The notes below the pieces were generated by a model. It saw only the letters and a list, made by a program, of their open reading frames with translations, was not told the origin of the DNA and did no database searches. The translations under genes and the position numbers were made by a program. A stretch of DNA of 64,000 nt from Lactobacillus kitasatonis DSM 16761 = JCM 1039. Its GTDB lineage: Bacteria > Bacillota > Bacilli > Lactobacillales > Lactobacillaceae. Shown here in pieces: positions 1-9,781 of the stretch. The DNA lies in NCBI RefSeq assembly GCF_000615285.1, contig NZ_BALU01000008.1:36151-100150 (forward strand). Direction: 5' to 3'. Positions within the stretch are counted from its first letter, which is position 1, and each line of letters starts with the position of its first letter.

Positions 1-35
1 AACAAAGTAAACCAATAACTAAATTAATGTAAAAT

Positions 36-57
36 AAAAAGCGGCTTAGCCGCTTTT
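36..57 (-). terminator. Rho-independent terminator of the APC permease gene
   Basis: A perfect 10-base inverted repeat (AAAAAGCGGC / GCCGCTTTTT) with a 3-base loop lies just past the stop codon of the minus-strand permease. Read on the minus strand the GC stem is followed by a T run. The A/T arms make it usable in both directions. Confidence 0.85.
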
Positions 58-68
58 TATTATTTTGT

Positions 69-1454
69 CTATTCATGTTCAAGTTGACTGTGACGATAGC
101 CATAAACAAAGTAGATAACTGTTCCGAGAATTAACCAAATTGCTGCCATTAAGTAAACTTCGGAACTTAAGTGACAAATCATAAAGATACAAATCAAGCC
201 AGAAATAATTGGCAGGTATGGATAACCAGGAACTTTAAAGCCATCATTGACGATATCAGTTCTTTTTCTTAATTTCAAAATACCAAATGAAACTAAGGTA
301 AATGCAAATAGGGTACCAAAGTTAACCAAGTTGGCTAATTGATCCACTGAGAAGAATGCTGCACTAAGTGCAATAATGATCGTTACTGCAACTAAGGCAT
401 TCTGAGGAGAATTATGCTTTTTATCCAACTTGCTAAAACTTGCTGGTAAAAGTCCATCTCTAGCCATTGCATAAATTAAACGAGAACTTGAATAAATCAT
501 TGTAAGCATCATAGTAGCCATACCCAGCATTGCACCAAAGGATAATAATTCAGCTACCCAATCTTGGTGAACATATTGCAAAGCAAAAGCAACAGGGTTT
601 GCTACGTTAAGTTTGGTGTATTTAACCATACCTGTTAACACAATAGAAACACCAAAGTAAAGTACAGCCGCAATTGCCAAAGTACCAATGATGCCTAATG
701 GCATGTTTTTCTTAGGATTCTTAACTTCGGCAGCTGATGAAGAAACAACGTCAAAGCCTAAGAAAGCAAAGAATACGGTCGTTGCACCTTTGATTACGCC
801 AGAAGCGCGATATGGCAAAAATGGATGGTAGTTGCTTGGCTTAATAAATTGCACCCCCACGAAGATGAAAATCAAGATAATCGCAATTTTGATAAAAACA
901 GCAACCACATTAATCTTGATTGAATTTTTCATTCCGCGAGATAGCAGGATGCTGATGACCAAGATAATTAAAACTGAAACTAGGTCAAAATAAACGCCAT
1001 GCGATAAGTTCATTGGTCCTGAAACAGCCTTAGGAATTTTTAAACCAAATGGGCTAATGAATGAACTAAAGTATGAAGACCAACCTGCCGCAACTGTGGC
1101 TACGGAAAGCATGTATTCCAAAATCAAGGCCCAACCGATAATCCAACCAGTAAATTCACCATAAACGATATTACCATATGAGTAAGCACTACCAGCTACC
1201 GGAATTGCTGAAGCAAATTCCGCGTAACACATTCCCGCTAAAGCACAAACTATTGCTGCGACCATAAATGACAAACTAACACCAGGGCCGGCTGTTGTGG
1301 CAGCTACCGTACCAGGCAAGATAAAAATACCAGTCCCGATAACCGCACCAACACCAAGTGACATTAAGTCGAGAGCATTCATGGTTTTGGAAAATTTAAT
1401 ATCTTTTCCTAAGTAGTTTTGAATGCTTTGTTTTCTAAATATATGAAATTGCAT
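69..1454 (-). CDS. APC-family amino acid permease
   Basis: The 461-residue protein is a polytopic membrane transporter of the APC superfamily, CAT/YfnA-like branch, importing or exchanging amino acids across the cytoplasmic membrane. The N-terminal consensus of the family is visible (LGVGAVIGTGIFILPG, about residues 33-48), followed by roughly 12 hydrophobic segments and the conserved stretch FFAFLGFDVVSSSAAEVKNP (about 230-250). Length is normal for the family. The ATG at 1454 is preceded by GAGGGG about 10 bases upstream. It is transcribed alone and ends in the terminator at 36-57. The substrate cannot be read from the sequence; cationic or branched-chain amino acids are common for this branch. 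Confidence 0.9.
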   Translation of the reverse strand: MQFHIFRKQSIQNYLGKDIKFSKTMNALDLMSLGVGAVIGTGIFILPGTVAATTAGPGVSLSFMVAAIVCALAGMCYAEFASAIPVAGSAYSYGNIVYGEFTGWIIGWALILEYMLSVATVAAGWSSYFSSFISPFGLKIPKAVSGPMNLSHGVYFDLVSVLIILVISILLSRGMKNSIKINVVAVFIKIAIILIFIFVGVQFIKPSNYHPFLPYRASGVIKGATTVFFAFLGFDVVSSSAAEVKNPKKNMPLGIIGTLAIAAVLYFGVSIVLTGMVKYTKLNVANPVAFALQYVHQDWVAELLSFGAMLGMATMMLTMIYSSSRLIYAMARDGLLPASFSKLDKKHNSPQNALVAVTIIIALSAAFFSVDQLANLVNFGTLFAFTLVSFGILKLRKRTDIVNDGFKVPGYPYLPIISGLICIFMICHLSSEVYLMAAIWLILGTVIYFVYGYRHSQLEHE

Positions 1455-1520
1455 CGCAACATTCCCCTCTATGTAAAGATAGATTAATTTTACATGATAT
1501 TTTTAATTTTTTGAAGGGTG

Positions 1521-1548
1521 AAAAAAGCACTATTAAAATAGTGCTTTA
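1521..1548 (-). terminator. Terminator downstream of the DedA-family gene
   Basis: A hairpin with AAAGCACTAT / ATAGTGCTTT arms and a 4-base loop sits just beyond the minus-strand stop. On the minus strand it runs into a T tract, the form of an intrinsic terminator. Confidence 0.8.
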
Positions 1549-1551
1549 AAA

Positions 1552-2166
1552 TTAATTAGCTTTTATTTTTGTTTTGTACCATTTAAATGATCCGTACACG
1601 ATTGCAATAACGATTACGCCAGCGATAATCAATGAGTATTCTTCAAAGATGTTGACGATCACTTGCCAGTTTTCCCCCATGTATGAACCTAATGAAACTA
1701 AAATGATGTTCCAGATTAAGCTACCAAGTGTGGTGTAAATTAAAAACTGTGAAAGCTTAACGTGGGCTGTGCCGGCTGGAATAGAAATTAAGCTTCTAAT
1801 GACAGGGATGCAACGACCATAAAAAATTGCTCCTGTACCATATTTATCGAACCAGTTAATTGCCTTTTGAACGTCACCTTTTTTAAAACCAAGCATCTTG
1901 AACATTTTATGGTTAAAAACTTTCTCAAGACGTTCTTCACTTAACAAGGTGCCAATCCAATAGAGAATGATTGCACCTAAAGTAGCACCAACTGTGGCGG
2001 CAATTATAACAAGTGGCACAGTCATCTGTGAGTGATGCGTTGCAAATCCTGCAAAAGAGAGGATTACTTCGGATGGGATAGGTGGGAAAATATTTTCAAC
2101 CGCAATTAAAAAGCTGATGGCTAGGTAGCCAAATTGGTTAATTAAATCAAAAACTATGTTAGTCAT
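1552..2166 (-). CDS. DedA family (SNARE-associated) membrane protein
   Basis: This 204-residue integral membrane protein belongs to the DedA/VTT family, now linked in other bacteria to flipping of phospholipids or undecaprenyl phosphate carriers and to membrane homeostasis. The family signature is visible: ENIFPPIPSEVILSFAG near residue 23, then the Gly/Arg-rich segment FYGRCIPVIRSLISIPAGTA near 115-135, followed by a C-terminal pair of hydrophobic helices. Length is typical. It is a single gene, divergent from uvrC, with its own terminator. Specific lipid substrate unknown. Confidence 0.88.
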   Translation of the reverse strand: MTNIVFDLINQFGYLAISFLIAVENIFPPIPSEVILSFAGFATHHSQMTVPLVIIAATVGATLGAIILYWIGTLLSEERLEKVFNHKMFKMLGFKKGDVQKAINWFDKYGTGAIFYGRCIPVIRSLISIPAGTAHVKLSQFLIYTTLGSLIWNIILVSLGSYMGENWQVIVNIFEEYSLIIAGVIVIAIVYGSFKWYKTKIKAN

Positions 2167-2304
2167 CGGTATTTCTCCTAAGCGTTTTCTTTAAATATAG
2201 CAAGTTTTGGTCTAGATAGCTATTTCTCTGAGCAAAGTTAATATCTTCTTAAAAAAAGCTGTGTTACACTATTAAATGCGAATTTTTTATTGGGGTGCGA
2301 TAAA

Positions 2305-4106
2305 ATGGCAACACAATTAATTGAGAACAAGTTAAAGCTTTTACCAGAAAAGCCGGGCTGTTACTTAATGAAGGACATTAACGGTACGGTTATTTATGTA
2401 GGTAAATCTAAAAATTTAAAAAATAGAGTACGTTCATATTTTAAGAGTAAGCAAGTTGGACGTCGGGCTGAATTAGTTCGTGAAATCAGAAATTATGATA
2501 TTATTACGGTTTCTACGGATAAGGAAGCCTTTTTACTTGAAATCACTTTAATAAAAAAATATCAGCCATACTACAATGTGCAATTAAAACAAGGGACTGG
2601 ATATCCTTATATTGAAATTACACGTGAACATGATCCGCAAACACGTTTAACCAGCATCGTGCACAAGGATGGCGGCTACTATTTTGGCCCATATCCTAAC
2701 GTTTATGCGGCACAGGCTACGTTAAAATTTATTCAAAAAGTTTACCCATTAAGACGCTGCCATGGCTATCAAGGCCGCCCTTGTCTTTACTATCATATGG
2801 GGCAGTGTTTAGGTGCATGTTTTAAAAAGGTACCGCAAAAAGAATATGATGAACAAATCAAGAAGATAAAGAGCTTTTTAAATGGGGATATTGCAGAAGT
2901 GAAGCAAGATTTGACTGCCAAGATGGAGAAGGCTTCCGAGCAATTAGAATTTGAACGAGCAGCTGAAATTCGCGATCAATTGAAATATATTGAAGAAACT
3001 GTTGAAAAGCAGAAGATTATTTCTAACGATAATACTCAACGTGATATTTTTAACTATTACGTTGATAAGTCTTGGATTTCTATCCAGATCTTCTTCTTGC
3101 GTCAAGCTAAATTGCTTAGAAGAGAAACTAGAATGTTTCCTTTGACCGATACAACTGATCCAGAAGATGCATTTACTTCATTTATAGTTCAGTTTTATGG
3201 TCAAAGAAACCGCGTTTTGCCTAAAGAAGTTCTAATCCCAGATGGTTTTGATAATGATACATTAGCAGAAGTGCTTAAGGTTTCTGTAAGAACACCGCAA
3301 AGGGGACAAAAAAAGTCCTTGCTTGATATGGCAAAAGACAACGCGAAGTTGAAACTCGATGATAAATTTAGATTGCTAGAATTAGGCAATCGTAAAACTA
3401 TGGGTGCGCAAAAAGAAATCTTTGATGCTTTGGGCTTGCCGTATGGTCACATTATTGAAAGTTTTGACCACTCGCATATTCAAGGTGCAGATCCAGTATC
3501 AGCTTTAGTTGTTTTTAAAGATGGTGAACCAGATAAGACTTCATACCGAAAGTATAAATTAAAGGGTGAAGTTGAACATCAAAATGGTGGCGATGAAGTT
3601 CGTAACACACGTGAAGTAGTTAGAAGAGTTATGGTCGACTTTTGCGTGAACATAAGAAAATGCCTGATTTAATTTTGATGGATGGTGGTCAAATTCAAGT
3701 TGATGCCTGTGAAGACGTTTTGCGCAACGAATTGAACCTGAATATTCCTGTTGCCGGGATGGTTAAAGACGACAAACACAGAACCAATCACTTGTTATTT
3801 GGTGATCCAATTAATGGTATTCCTTTGAAATTGATCCCACTTGATCCTAAGTCAGAAGGCTTTTACTTAATGACTAGAATCCAGGATGAAGTTCACCGTT
3901 TTGCCATTACTTTCCATAGAAGACGTCATGCTAAGAATGCTTTATCAAGTAGATTAGACTCAATTAAAGGTATTGGACCAAAGACTAGAAATAAACTGCT
4001 TAGAAACTTCGGTTCATTAAAGAAGATCAAGGAAGCTTCAGTTGATGAATTGCGTGCTGCAGGACTTACATTGCCTCAAGCACAAACAATAAAATTGACG
4101 CTGTAA
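2305..4106 (+). pseudogene. uvrC: uvrC, excinuclease ABC subunit C, broken by a -1 frameshift
   Basis: UvrC makes both incisions in nucleotide excision repair together with UvrB. The first frame carries the GIY-YIG nuclease domain (PGCYLMKD...IYVGKSKNLKNRVRSYF), the Cys-rich LRRCHGYQGRPCLYYHMGQCLGAC region split over that domain's end, and the UVR motif near residue 215. The second frame (from about 3628) carries the RNase H-like part with PDLILMDGGQ and the C-terminal HhH motif (SIKGIGPKTRNKLL). Restoring one base between 3627 and 3628 gives the family sequence RRRYGRLLREHKKMPDL and a normal 600-residue protein. The ATG at 2305 is preferred over a TTG at 2290 because GGGGTG lies 7 bases before it. 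Either a real mutation or a one-base sequencing error. Confidence 0.9.
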
Positions 4107-4184
4107 ACCTAGAAAACACACAAGAGTACGCGTTTGTGTGGTATAGTAATAAAAGTTAGATTAAGACGGAAGGAAGAGATAAGC

Positions 4185-5489
4185 ATGCCAACATTTGTTG
4201 ATCAGACTAAAATTGAAGTACAAGCCGGAAAAGGCGGCGATGGCATGGTGGCTTTCCGCCATGAAAAGTACGTTCCAAATGGCGGACCAGCTGGTGGCGA
4301 CGGTGGTCGCGGCGGCAGCATTATTTTTGTTGCAGACAGCGGTTTGCGTACATTGATGGATTTCCGTTATCGTCGTAAGTTTAAAGCAGATAATGGCGAA
4401 AACGGTCGTATCAAGTCTCAATATGGTAGAGCAGCTAAGGACCTTTACTTAAAGGTACCTGTTGGGACAACAGTTTATGATTTTAATACCGGTGAATTAA
4501 TCGGTGATTTAGTAGAAAAAGGACAAGAATTAGTTGTAGCTAAAGGTGGCCGTGGCGGTCGTGGTAATATTCACTTCGCTACTAGTGTTAATACGGCACC
4601 TGAAATTGCCGAAAACGGTGAACCAGGTGAAGACCGCGTTTTACGCCTAGAACTTAAGTTACTAGCTGATGTAGGTTTAGTTGGATTCCCTTCAGTAGGT
4701 AAATCTACGCTTTTGTCAGTAACTACTAAGGCTAAGCCAAAGATTGCAGCTTACCAATTTACTACTTTGACTCCTAATTTGGGAATGGTTATTTTGCCAG
4801 ACGGTCGTGACTTTTCAATGGCTGACTTGCCTGGCTTAATTGAAGGTGCTAGCCAAGGTGTGGGTTTAGGTATCCAATTCTTGCGCCACGTTGAAAGAAC
4901 TAAGGTAATTTTGCACTTAGTATCAATGGATCCTAATAATGGTCGCGAAGCAATTGACGACTATCACACTATCAGAAAGGAATTGCAAAATTATGAAACT
5001 GATTTGTCTAAGAAGCGTGAATTAATTGTTGCTTCACAAATGGATATTCCAGGTGCAGAAGACAAGCTCAAGGAATTTATGGAAGCTTTGCAAAAAGAAA
5101 GTAATGACGAACCAGTTTATGAAATTTCTAGTGTAACGCACCAAGGCGTATCTAAGTTGATGAGCGACACTGCTAACTTGGTTGCCGAAGTCGAAGAAGA
5201 ACGTGCACAAGAAGAACCTAAGATTGTTGAAAAGACTAAGGAATACAAGTATAAAGCAACAAAAAAGAACGAATTTACTGTTGAAAGAGTTGGCGAGCAT
5301 GAATTCGTTGTTAAGGGTGAGCAACTAGAAAGATTAGTTCAAATGACCAATCTTGATCACCAAGATGGTATCATGCGTTTGGCTAGAAGACTTAAGCGTT
5401 TAGGCGTAGATGATGCCTTGCGCGAAAAGGGTGCAGTTAACGGTGACGATGTTGCAATCGGCAAGTTTGTCTTTGAATTTGTACAATAA
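4185..5489 (+). CDS. obg: GTPase Obg (CgtA)
   Basis: Obg is an essential ribosome-associated GTPase acting in large-subunit assembly and stress responses. In order: the Gly-rich Obg fold at the N terminus ([22 protein letters not shown] and further Gly repeats, residues 1-158), the G domain with G1 [12 protein letters not shown]3 DLPG and a G4-like segment, and the C-terminal OCT domain (about 350-434) ending in VFEFVQ. The ATG at 4185 is chosen over upstream starts because GGAAGGAAG lies about 8 bases before it and the product then begins [12 protein letters not shown] as in the family. 434 residues is normal. It lies 78 bases after uvrC; a 7-bp inverted repeat (CACACAA/TTGTGTG) fills part of the gap. 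Confidence 0.97.
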   Translation: MPTFVDQTKIEVQAGKGGDGMVAFRHEKYVPNGGPAGGDGGRGGSIIFVADSGLRTLMDFRYRRKFKADNGENGRIKSQYGRAAKDLYLKVPVGTTVYDFNTGELIGDLVEKGQELVVAKGGRGGRGNIHFATSVNTAPEIAENGEPGEDRVLRLELKLLADVGLVGFPSVGKSTLLSVTTKAKPKIAAYQFTTLTPNLGMVILPDGRDFSMADLPGLIEGASQGVGLGIQFLRHVERTKVILHLVSMDPNNGREAIDDYHTIRKELQNYETDLSKKRELIVASQMDIPGAEDKLKEFMEALQKESNDEPVYEISSVTHQGVSKLMSDTANLVAEVEEERAQEEPKIVEKTKEYKYKATKKNEFTVERVGEHEFVVKGEQLERLVQMTNLDHQDGIMRLARRLKRLGVDDALREKGAVNGDDVAIGKFVFEFVQ

Positions 5490-5509
5490 TATGTGGGTAG
5501 AGATAGATT

Positions 5510-7429
5510 ATGAGAAGAAATCGGTTTATTACAGGGTATTCTGGACTTAGAGCATTAGCAGTGATCGGAGTAATACTCTATCACCTTGATTCTAATTCGT
5601 TTATGGGAGGATATTTGGGTGTGCCGATTTTTTTCGTGCTCTCAGGTTACCTCGTCACGGATCATATACTTAATTCATATGATAGAACGGGAGATTACGA
5701 TAATAAACACTTTTATTTAAGTAGAATAAAGAAGATTTATCCGCAGCTGATTTCGGTTTTATGGCTCAGTGCGGCGTATATTTTTCTGTTTCAACGCAAT
5801 CTTTTAGCTAAGCTGAATCAGATTGTCCTGGCTAACCTACTGAATGTCTACAATTTTTGGCAAATTCATAATGGCCAAAGCTACTTTGAACGTTTTGCGG
5901 CTAATGAATCGCCTTTTACTAACCTATGGACGATGTCAGTAGATGGGCAATTCTACATTTTGTGGCCGATTGTCATTTTCTTACTGGTAAAACTAGTAAA
6001 GAAAAAGAAGAATATTTTTGGGATTCTGATTGGACTTTCATTAGCATCTGCAATTGAAATGCTGGTTCTATATTTAATGAAAGCTGACATTAACCGTATC
6101 TATTATGGAACGGATACACGGTTCTTCTCATTAGGTTTAGGAGCCGCATTAGCAGTTATTTGGCCAATAGAGCAGCTGAATCCTAATGTGACCAAAAAGG
6201 ATACACGAATACTTGATTTGGTTGGACTAGTTTCCTTTATTTTGATGCTGGTCATGTTCTTCTCAAAGGCAATGAATCCGCAACAGTCATTTGCTTATTG
6301 TGGTGGAATGCTTTTGTTTACTTTGATTGTCTGCGTGTTTGCCGGAGTAATTGCGCATCCAGGCAGTCACTGGAATAGAATTATGACTAATGTCATTTTT
6401 GATTGGATTGGTTCAAGAAGCTATGGGATTTATCTTTACCAATTCCCAATCATGATCTTTTTTGAAGATAAATTTACTAATATTGGTGATCATCCAGTGC
6501 TTTATCATGTAATCGAAGTTATTTTGATTTTGTTAATCAGTGAAATTACTTATCGTTTGATTGAAAAGCCAATGGGTAAAATTACTTGGGGTAAAACTAA
6601 GGCTTACTTTGCACGCATTTTAAACTTAGAGACCAAGGATTACGTTAAAAAGACTCAAGCAATTTTTGCGGCTTTTGTATTAATTTTAGGTAGTATTGCG
6701 ATTGCTGTTTCACCTAGAGCAAAGGCGGAAGATTTTAATAAGACTCAACTTGCTCAAAGAATTGAAAAGAATACCAAAAAGCAAAAGAGCGACAATGCTA
6801 AGCTGATCAAGAAATTAAAAAAGCAAAAGCAGAAAAAAGAAGATAAGTCGAGAATCATTAGACAAGCGGAAAAAGATGCTAAAAAGCATCCAGTTAATAA
6901 ATCATATGTTAAATATGGTATTTCGCAGCTTGATTTGCAGTTAGCACAAAAAATTCAAGTTACTGCAATCGGCGACTCTGTCATGGCCGGTTCAAGTGAC
7001 AACTTAAAGAAATTAATGCCTAAGGCTTTAGTTGATGCGGCTGTTTCTAGACAATTAGATGTTGCATTTGGCCTACTTGACAGTTATCAAAAGCAGGGAG
7101 TTTTAGCCGATAACGTATTGATTGGCTTAGGTACAAATGGACCATTCTCTATGGGTGACCTAGATCGACTTATGCATCAAGTTGGACCTAAGAAAAAAGT
7201 CTTTTGGATCAATGTGCATGTACCAACCAGAGATTGGCAAAAACCGGTGAATGATTTGCTAAGACAAGGTGCAAAACGGTATCATAATCTTATAATAATT
7301 GATTGGTATTCATATTCGAAGAATCATCCAGATTGGTTTTATGGTGATCACACGCACCCTAATATCAAGGGATCTAAATATTACAGTGCGTTTGTCACTA
7401 AAACAATTATTAAACATTCAAAATTTTAA
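5510..7429 (+). CDS. OatA-type peptidoglycan/polysaccharide O-acetyltransferase
   Basis: The 639-residue protein combines an N-terminal acyltransferase-3 membrane domain (about 10-10.5 hydrophobic segments, residues 1-410; start motif GLRALAVIGVILYHLD with the conserved His) and a C-terminal extracytoplasmic SGNH hydrolase-like domain (about 480-639). SGNH residues are visible: block I IGDSVMAG, block III LGTNGPF and the terminal DHTHPN with Asp and His of the triad. A Lys-rich charged linker (about 420-470) joins them. This is the layout of OatA/Adr enzymes that O-acetylate MurNAc and give lysozyme resistance. The acceptor cannot be fixed from sequence; teichoic acid or exopolysaccharide acetylation are alternatives. 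It follows obg by 20 bases and probably is cotranscribed with rnz. Confidence 0.85.
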   Translation: MRRNRFITGYSGLRALAVIGVILYHLDSNSFMGGYLGVPIFFVLSGYLVTDHILNSYDRTGDYDNKHFYLSRIKKIYPQLISVLWLSAAYIFLFQRNLLAKLNQIVLANLLNVYNFWQIHNGQSYFERFAANESPFTNLWTMSVDGQFYILWPIVIFLLVKLVKKKKNIFGILIGLSLASAIEMLVLYLMKADINRIYYGTDTRFFSLGLGAALAVIWPIEQLNPNVTKKDTRILDLVGLVSFILMLVMFFSKAMNPQQSFAYCGGMLLFTLIVCVFAGVIAHPGSHWNRIMTNVIFDWIGSRSYGIYLYQFPIMIFFEDKFTNIGDHPVLYHVIEVILILLISEITYRLIEKPMGKITWGKTKAYFARILNLETKDYVKKTQAIFAAFVLILGSIAIAVSPRAKAEDFNKTQLAQRIEKNTKKQKSDNAKLIKKLKKQKQKKEDKSRIIRQAEKDAKKHPVNKSYVKYGISQLDLQLAQKIQVTAIGDSVMAGSSDNLKKLMPKALVDAAVSRQLDVAFGLLDSYQKQGVLADNVLIGLGTNGPFSMGDLDRLMHQVGPKKKVFWINVHVPTRDWQKPVNDLLRQGAKRYHNLIIIDWYSYSKNHPDWFYGDHTHPNIKGSKYYSAFVTKTIIKHSKF

Positions 7430-7446
7430 AGTAGAATAGGATTTTC

Positions 7447-8382
7447 ATGGAAATACAATTTTTAGGCACAGGTGCAGGGCAGCCATCCAAGCAGAGAAAT
7501 GTTTCTAGCGTAGCCTTAAAACTGCTGGATGAACTTAATGAAATTTGGCTATTTGATGTAGGAGAAGCTACTCAGCATCAGATTTTAAGAACAAATATTA
7601 GATTACGCAAAATCACTAAAATTTTCATTTCACATAATCACGGCGACCATATTTTTGGTTTACCAGGATTGCTTTCGACTCGTTCTTTTCAAGGGGATGT
7701 GGGTCCACTTACAATCTATGGACCAGCTGGAATTGAGCAGTTCGTGCGTACTTCTTTGCAAGTATCAAGAACGAAAATTTCTTATCCCGTCAAGTTCGTT
7801 GAATTGTCTGAACCAGGATTAATTTGTGAAGATAAAGGTTTTCGCGTTTATACAGATAGATTAGATCACCGCATCCCTAGCTTTGGTTTTAGAGTGGTTG
7901 AAGCTACTCATCCAGGTGAGCTTTTAATTGATAAATTAGCAAAGTATAATATCCCTAATGGGCCAATTCTTGGTCAACTAAAACGAGGCGAAGAAGTAAC
8001 TTTGACTGATGGTACTAAGTTAAATGGTAAAGACTTCTTGGGTCCAGAAAAGCCAGGCAGAATCGTAACGATTATTTACGATACGCGTTCAACGCCAAGT
8101 ATTGCTCGTTTAGCTAAGAATGCAGATGTTTTAGTTCATGAGTCTACTTTTGCTGGTGACGAAAGCAAAATGGCCCGTAATTATTACCACTCAACTTCTG
8201 TTCAAGCAGCAAAAATTGCTCGACAAGAAAATGTTAAAAAATTATGCTTGAACCATATATCCGCTCGTTATATGGGGGCAAAGGCTAAGAAGCTAGAGAA
8301 TCAAGCTAAGAAAGTATTTCCAAATACCGTTTTGGTAAATGATTTTGATCGTATTGAAATTCCGATGGAAGGTACAGAATAA
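7447..8382 (+). CDS. rnz: Ribonuclease Z
   Basis: RNase Z is the zinc-dependent endonuclease that trims 3' trailers of tRNA precursors, mainly those without an encoded CCA. The metallo-beta-lactamase motif HxHxDH is visible as [15 protein letters not shown] (H63, H65, D67, H68), and further metal ligands fall in IIYDTRSTP and LNHISARY. Length, 311 residues, is typical of the bacterial short form. AGG about 6 bases upstream supports the ATG. It lies 17 bases after the acyltransferase gene and overlaps the next gene by one base, so an operon is likely. Confidence 0.96.
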   Translation: MEIQFLGTGAGQPSKQRNVSSVALKLLDELNEIWLFDVGEATQHQILRTNIRLRKITKIFISHNHGDHIFGLPGLLSTRSFQGDVGPLTIYGPAGIEQFVRTSLQVSRTKISYPVKFVELSEPGLICEDKGFRVYTDRLDHRIPSFGFRVVEATHPGELLIDKLAKYNIPNGPILGQLKRGEEVTLTDGTKLNGKDFLGPEKPGRIVTIIYDTRSTPSIARLAKNADVLVHESTFAGDESKMARNYYHSTSVQAAKIARQENVKKLCLNHISARYMGAKAKKLENQAKKVFPNTVLVNDFDRIEIPMEGTE

Positions 8383-9176
8383 TGAAAGATTCACTGAGAA
8401 ATAAGGTTGTTATTATTACAGGTGCTTCTAGTGGCATTGGTCGTTCAATTGCTCTTGAAAGTGCTGGCCGCGGTGCTACCGTCATTTTGATTGCTAGAAG
8501 AAAAGAACGTCTGGACGAAATTGCGGCAGAAGCTAGAGAATTATCTGGTGCAGAAGCTTACGTTTTCCCAACAGATATGGGCAAGCCTGATGATATTGAA
8601 AAGGCTTTTGATGAAATCACCAAGCAAGTTAAGCATATTGATTTCTTAGTTAACTGTGCAGGCTTTGGTAAGTTCGAAGAATTTATGGAACAAAAGATGC
8701 AAGATGTAACCAACATGTTCCAAGTAAATGTTTTAGGTTTGATGTACTTCACTAGACTGGTTGGTCGCGTAATGATGGAACAAGAGACCGGTCAAATCAT
8801 TAACTTCGGTTCAATTAGTGGTAAAGTTCCAACTACTAAGTCAGCTGCTTACAGTGCTTCTAAGGCTGCAGTTATTCAATTCTCAAATGTATTGCGTCTA
8901 GAACTTAAGCCATTTGGTGTTAAAGTGATGACAGTTAACCCAGGTCCTGTTTACACTAACTTCTTTAACATTGCTGATAAGTCTGGTAATTACGTTAAAA
9001 ATGTACAAGAATTCATGCTTGATCCAGACGACGTTGCTTGGCAAGTAGTTCACTTCTTTGGCAGCGATAAGCGCGAACTTAATTTGCCACTTAGCTTGGC
9101 AGTTTTGGCTAAGCTTTACAACTTGTTCCCAACTATCGGTGACGAACTTTCTTTGAAGTTTGCTTCTAGAAAGTAG
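8382..9176 (+). CDS. Short-chain dehydrogenase/reductase (YqjQ/DltE-like)
   Basis: A classical SDR of 264 residues with an N-terminal Rossmann motif (ITGASSGIGRSIA, residues 11-23), NNAG-equivalent VNCAGFGKFEEF, and the catalytic set in NFGSISGKVPTTKSAAYSASKAAVIQF (Ser, Tyr and Lys of the YxxxK motif). The C-terminal part is of the group annotated as YqjQ or DltE in Firmicutes. The start ATG overlaps the rnz stop (TAATG), which indicates translational coupling, an arrangement conserved in lactobacilli. Substrate is unknown; NADP(H) use is suggested by the RRKER stretch after beta-2. Confidence 0.9.
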   Translation: MKDSLRNKVVIITGASSGIGRSIALESAGRGATVILIARRKERLDEIAAEARELSGAEAYVFPTDMGKPDDIEKAFDEITKQVKHIDFLVNCAGFGKFEEFMEQKMQDVTNMFQVNVLGLMYFTRLVGRVMMEQETGQIINFGSISGKVPTTKSAAYSASKAAVIQFSNVLRLELKPFGVKVMTVNPGPVYTNFFNIADKSGNYVKNVQEFMLDPDDVAWQVVHFFGSDKRELNLPLSLAVLAKLYNLFPTIGDELSLKFASRK

Positions 9177-9181
9177 TAGCA

Positions 9182-9433
9182 ATGGAAAAGCAAAGAAATT
9201 TAATTATTGGCTCAATCGTCGCTCTGATTGCCGTCATTTTTGTGGTGCTTAATACTTCACCTGTTGCAATCAATTTTGGCTTCTTCAAGGTTAGATTGCC
9301 TTTAATCGTGGTATTAGTAGTGATGGTCATTATCGGAATGATTATTGCTTGGTTTTTCGGGCGCGATAGCCAAGAGCATAAAGCCAAAAATAAGGTTGCG
9401 TTTTTTAATAAAAACAAGAAGAAAGCTGAATAG
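9182..9433 (+). CDS. Small LapA-domain membrane protein (DUF1049-like)
   Basis: The 83-residue protein has two hydrophobic helices (about residues 7-25 and 40-60) separated by the short conserved stretch LNTSPVAINFGFFKVRLPL, the pattern of lipopolysaccharide-assembly protein A domains (DUF1049), and a basic C-terminal tail. In Firmicutes the role is unknown; the family name comes from Gram-negative LapA. It starts 5 bases after the SDR stop, so it is the last gene of that operon. Family assignment rests on pattern memory rather than alignment. Confidence 0.75.
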   Translation: MEKQRNLIIGSIVALIAVIFVVLNTSPVAINFGFFKVRLPLIVVLVVMVIIGMIIAWFFGRDSQEHKAKNKVAFFNKNKKKAE

Positions 9434-9436
9434 ATC

Positions 9437-9465
9437 TTGATTTATTCTTAATTGAATAGTATCAT
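9437..9465 (+). promoter_or_regulatory. Possible promoter of rpmF
   Basis: TTGATT (9437-9442) and TATCAT (9460-9465) are spaced by 17 bases upstream of rpmF. The -10 is a weak match. The leader that would follow contains the inverted repeat TTCAGG/CCTGAA at about 9482-9501. Confidence 0.35.
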
Positions 9466-9533
9466 TGAATCACGTGAGTAATTCAGGGCGCTAGGTCCTG
9501 AAGCTTAAGACTACAATAAAGGAGATCAATTAA

Positions 9534-9722
9534 ATGGCAGTTCCTGCAAGACATACTTCTAAACAAAAGAAACGTTCACGTCGTGGTCACATTAAGTTGA
9601 GTGTTCCAGCAATGCACTATGATGCAACTACTGGTGAATACCGCTTAAGCCACCGTGTTTCACCAAAAGGTTATTACAAGGGTCGTCAAGTTGTTAACAA
9701 CAACGATAACGGCAATAACTAA
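9534..9722 (+). CDS. rpmF: 50S ribosomal protein L32 (cysteine-free form)
   Basis: L32 is a small basic protein of the large ribosomal subunit. The family N terminus [22 protein letters not shown] is present and the length (62 residues) is normal. The two CxxC pairs that bind zinc in the C+ form are absent: there is no cysteine at all, so this is the zinc-independent type. AAAGGAG about 9 bases upstream marks the ATG. Unlike in many Firmicutes, no DUF177 (YceD) gene precedes it. It is followed by a strong terminator and is probably monocistronic. Confidence 0.95.
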   Translation: MAVPARHTSKQKKRSRRGHIKLSVPAMHYDATTGEYRLSHRVSPKGYYKGRQVVNNNDNGNN

Positions 9723-9724
9723 TT

Positions 9725-9757
9725 AAAAGACACCTGTAATGATGGTGTCTTTTTTTA
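9725..9757 (+). terminator. Rho-independent terminator of rpmF
   Basis: The stem AAAAGACACC / GGTGTCTTTT with an 8-base loop runs into a run of seven or more T, directly after the rpmF stop. Confidence 0.9.
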
Positions 9758-9781
9758 TGCCTAAGAAAAGGATTTTGAAAA

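Noticed and set aside
4112..4147. Attenuator between uvrC and obg
   Set aside because: CACACAA/TTGTGTG forms a 7-bp stem but has no T run after it, and no -35 matches the TATAGT at 4142; not enough for a terminator or promoter call.
9166..9417. Open frame antisense to the LapA-domain gene
   Set aside because: It has no ribosome site, and the plus-strand frame is in operon position with a recognised family.
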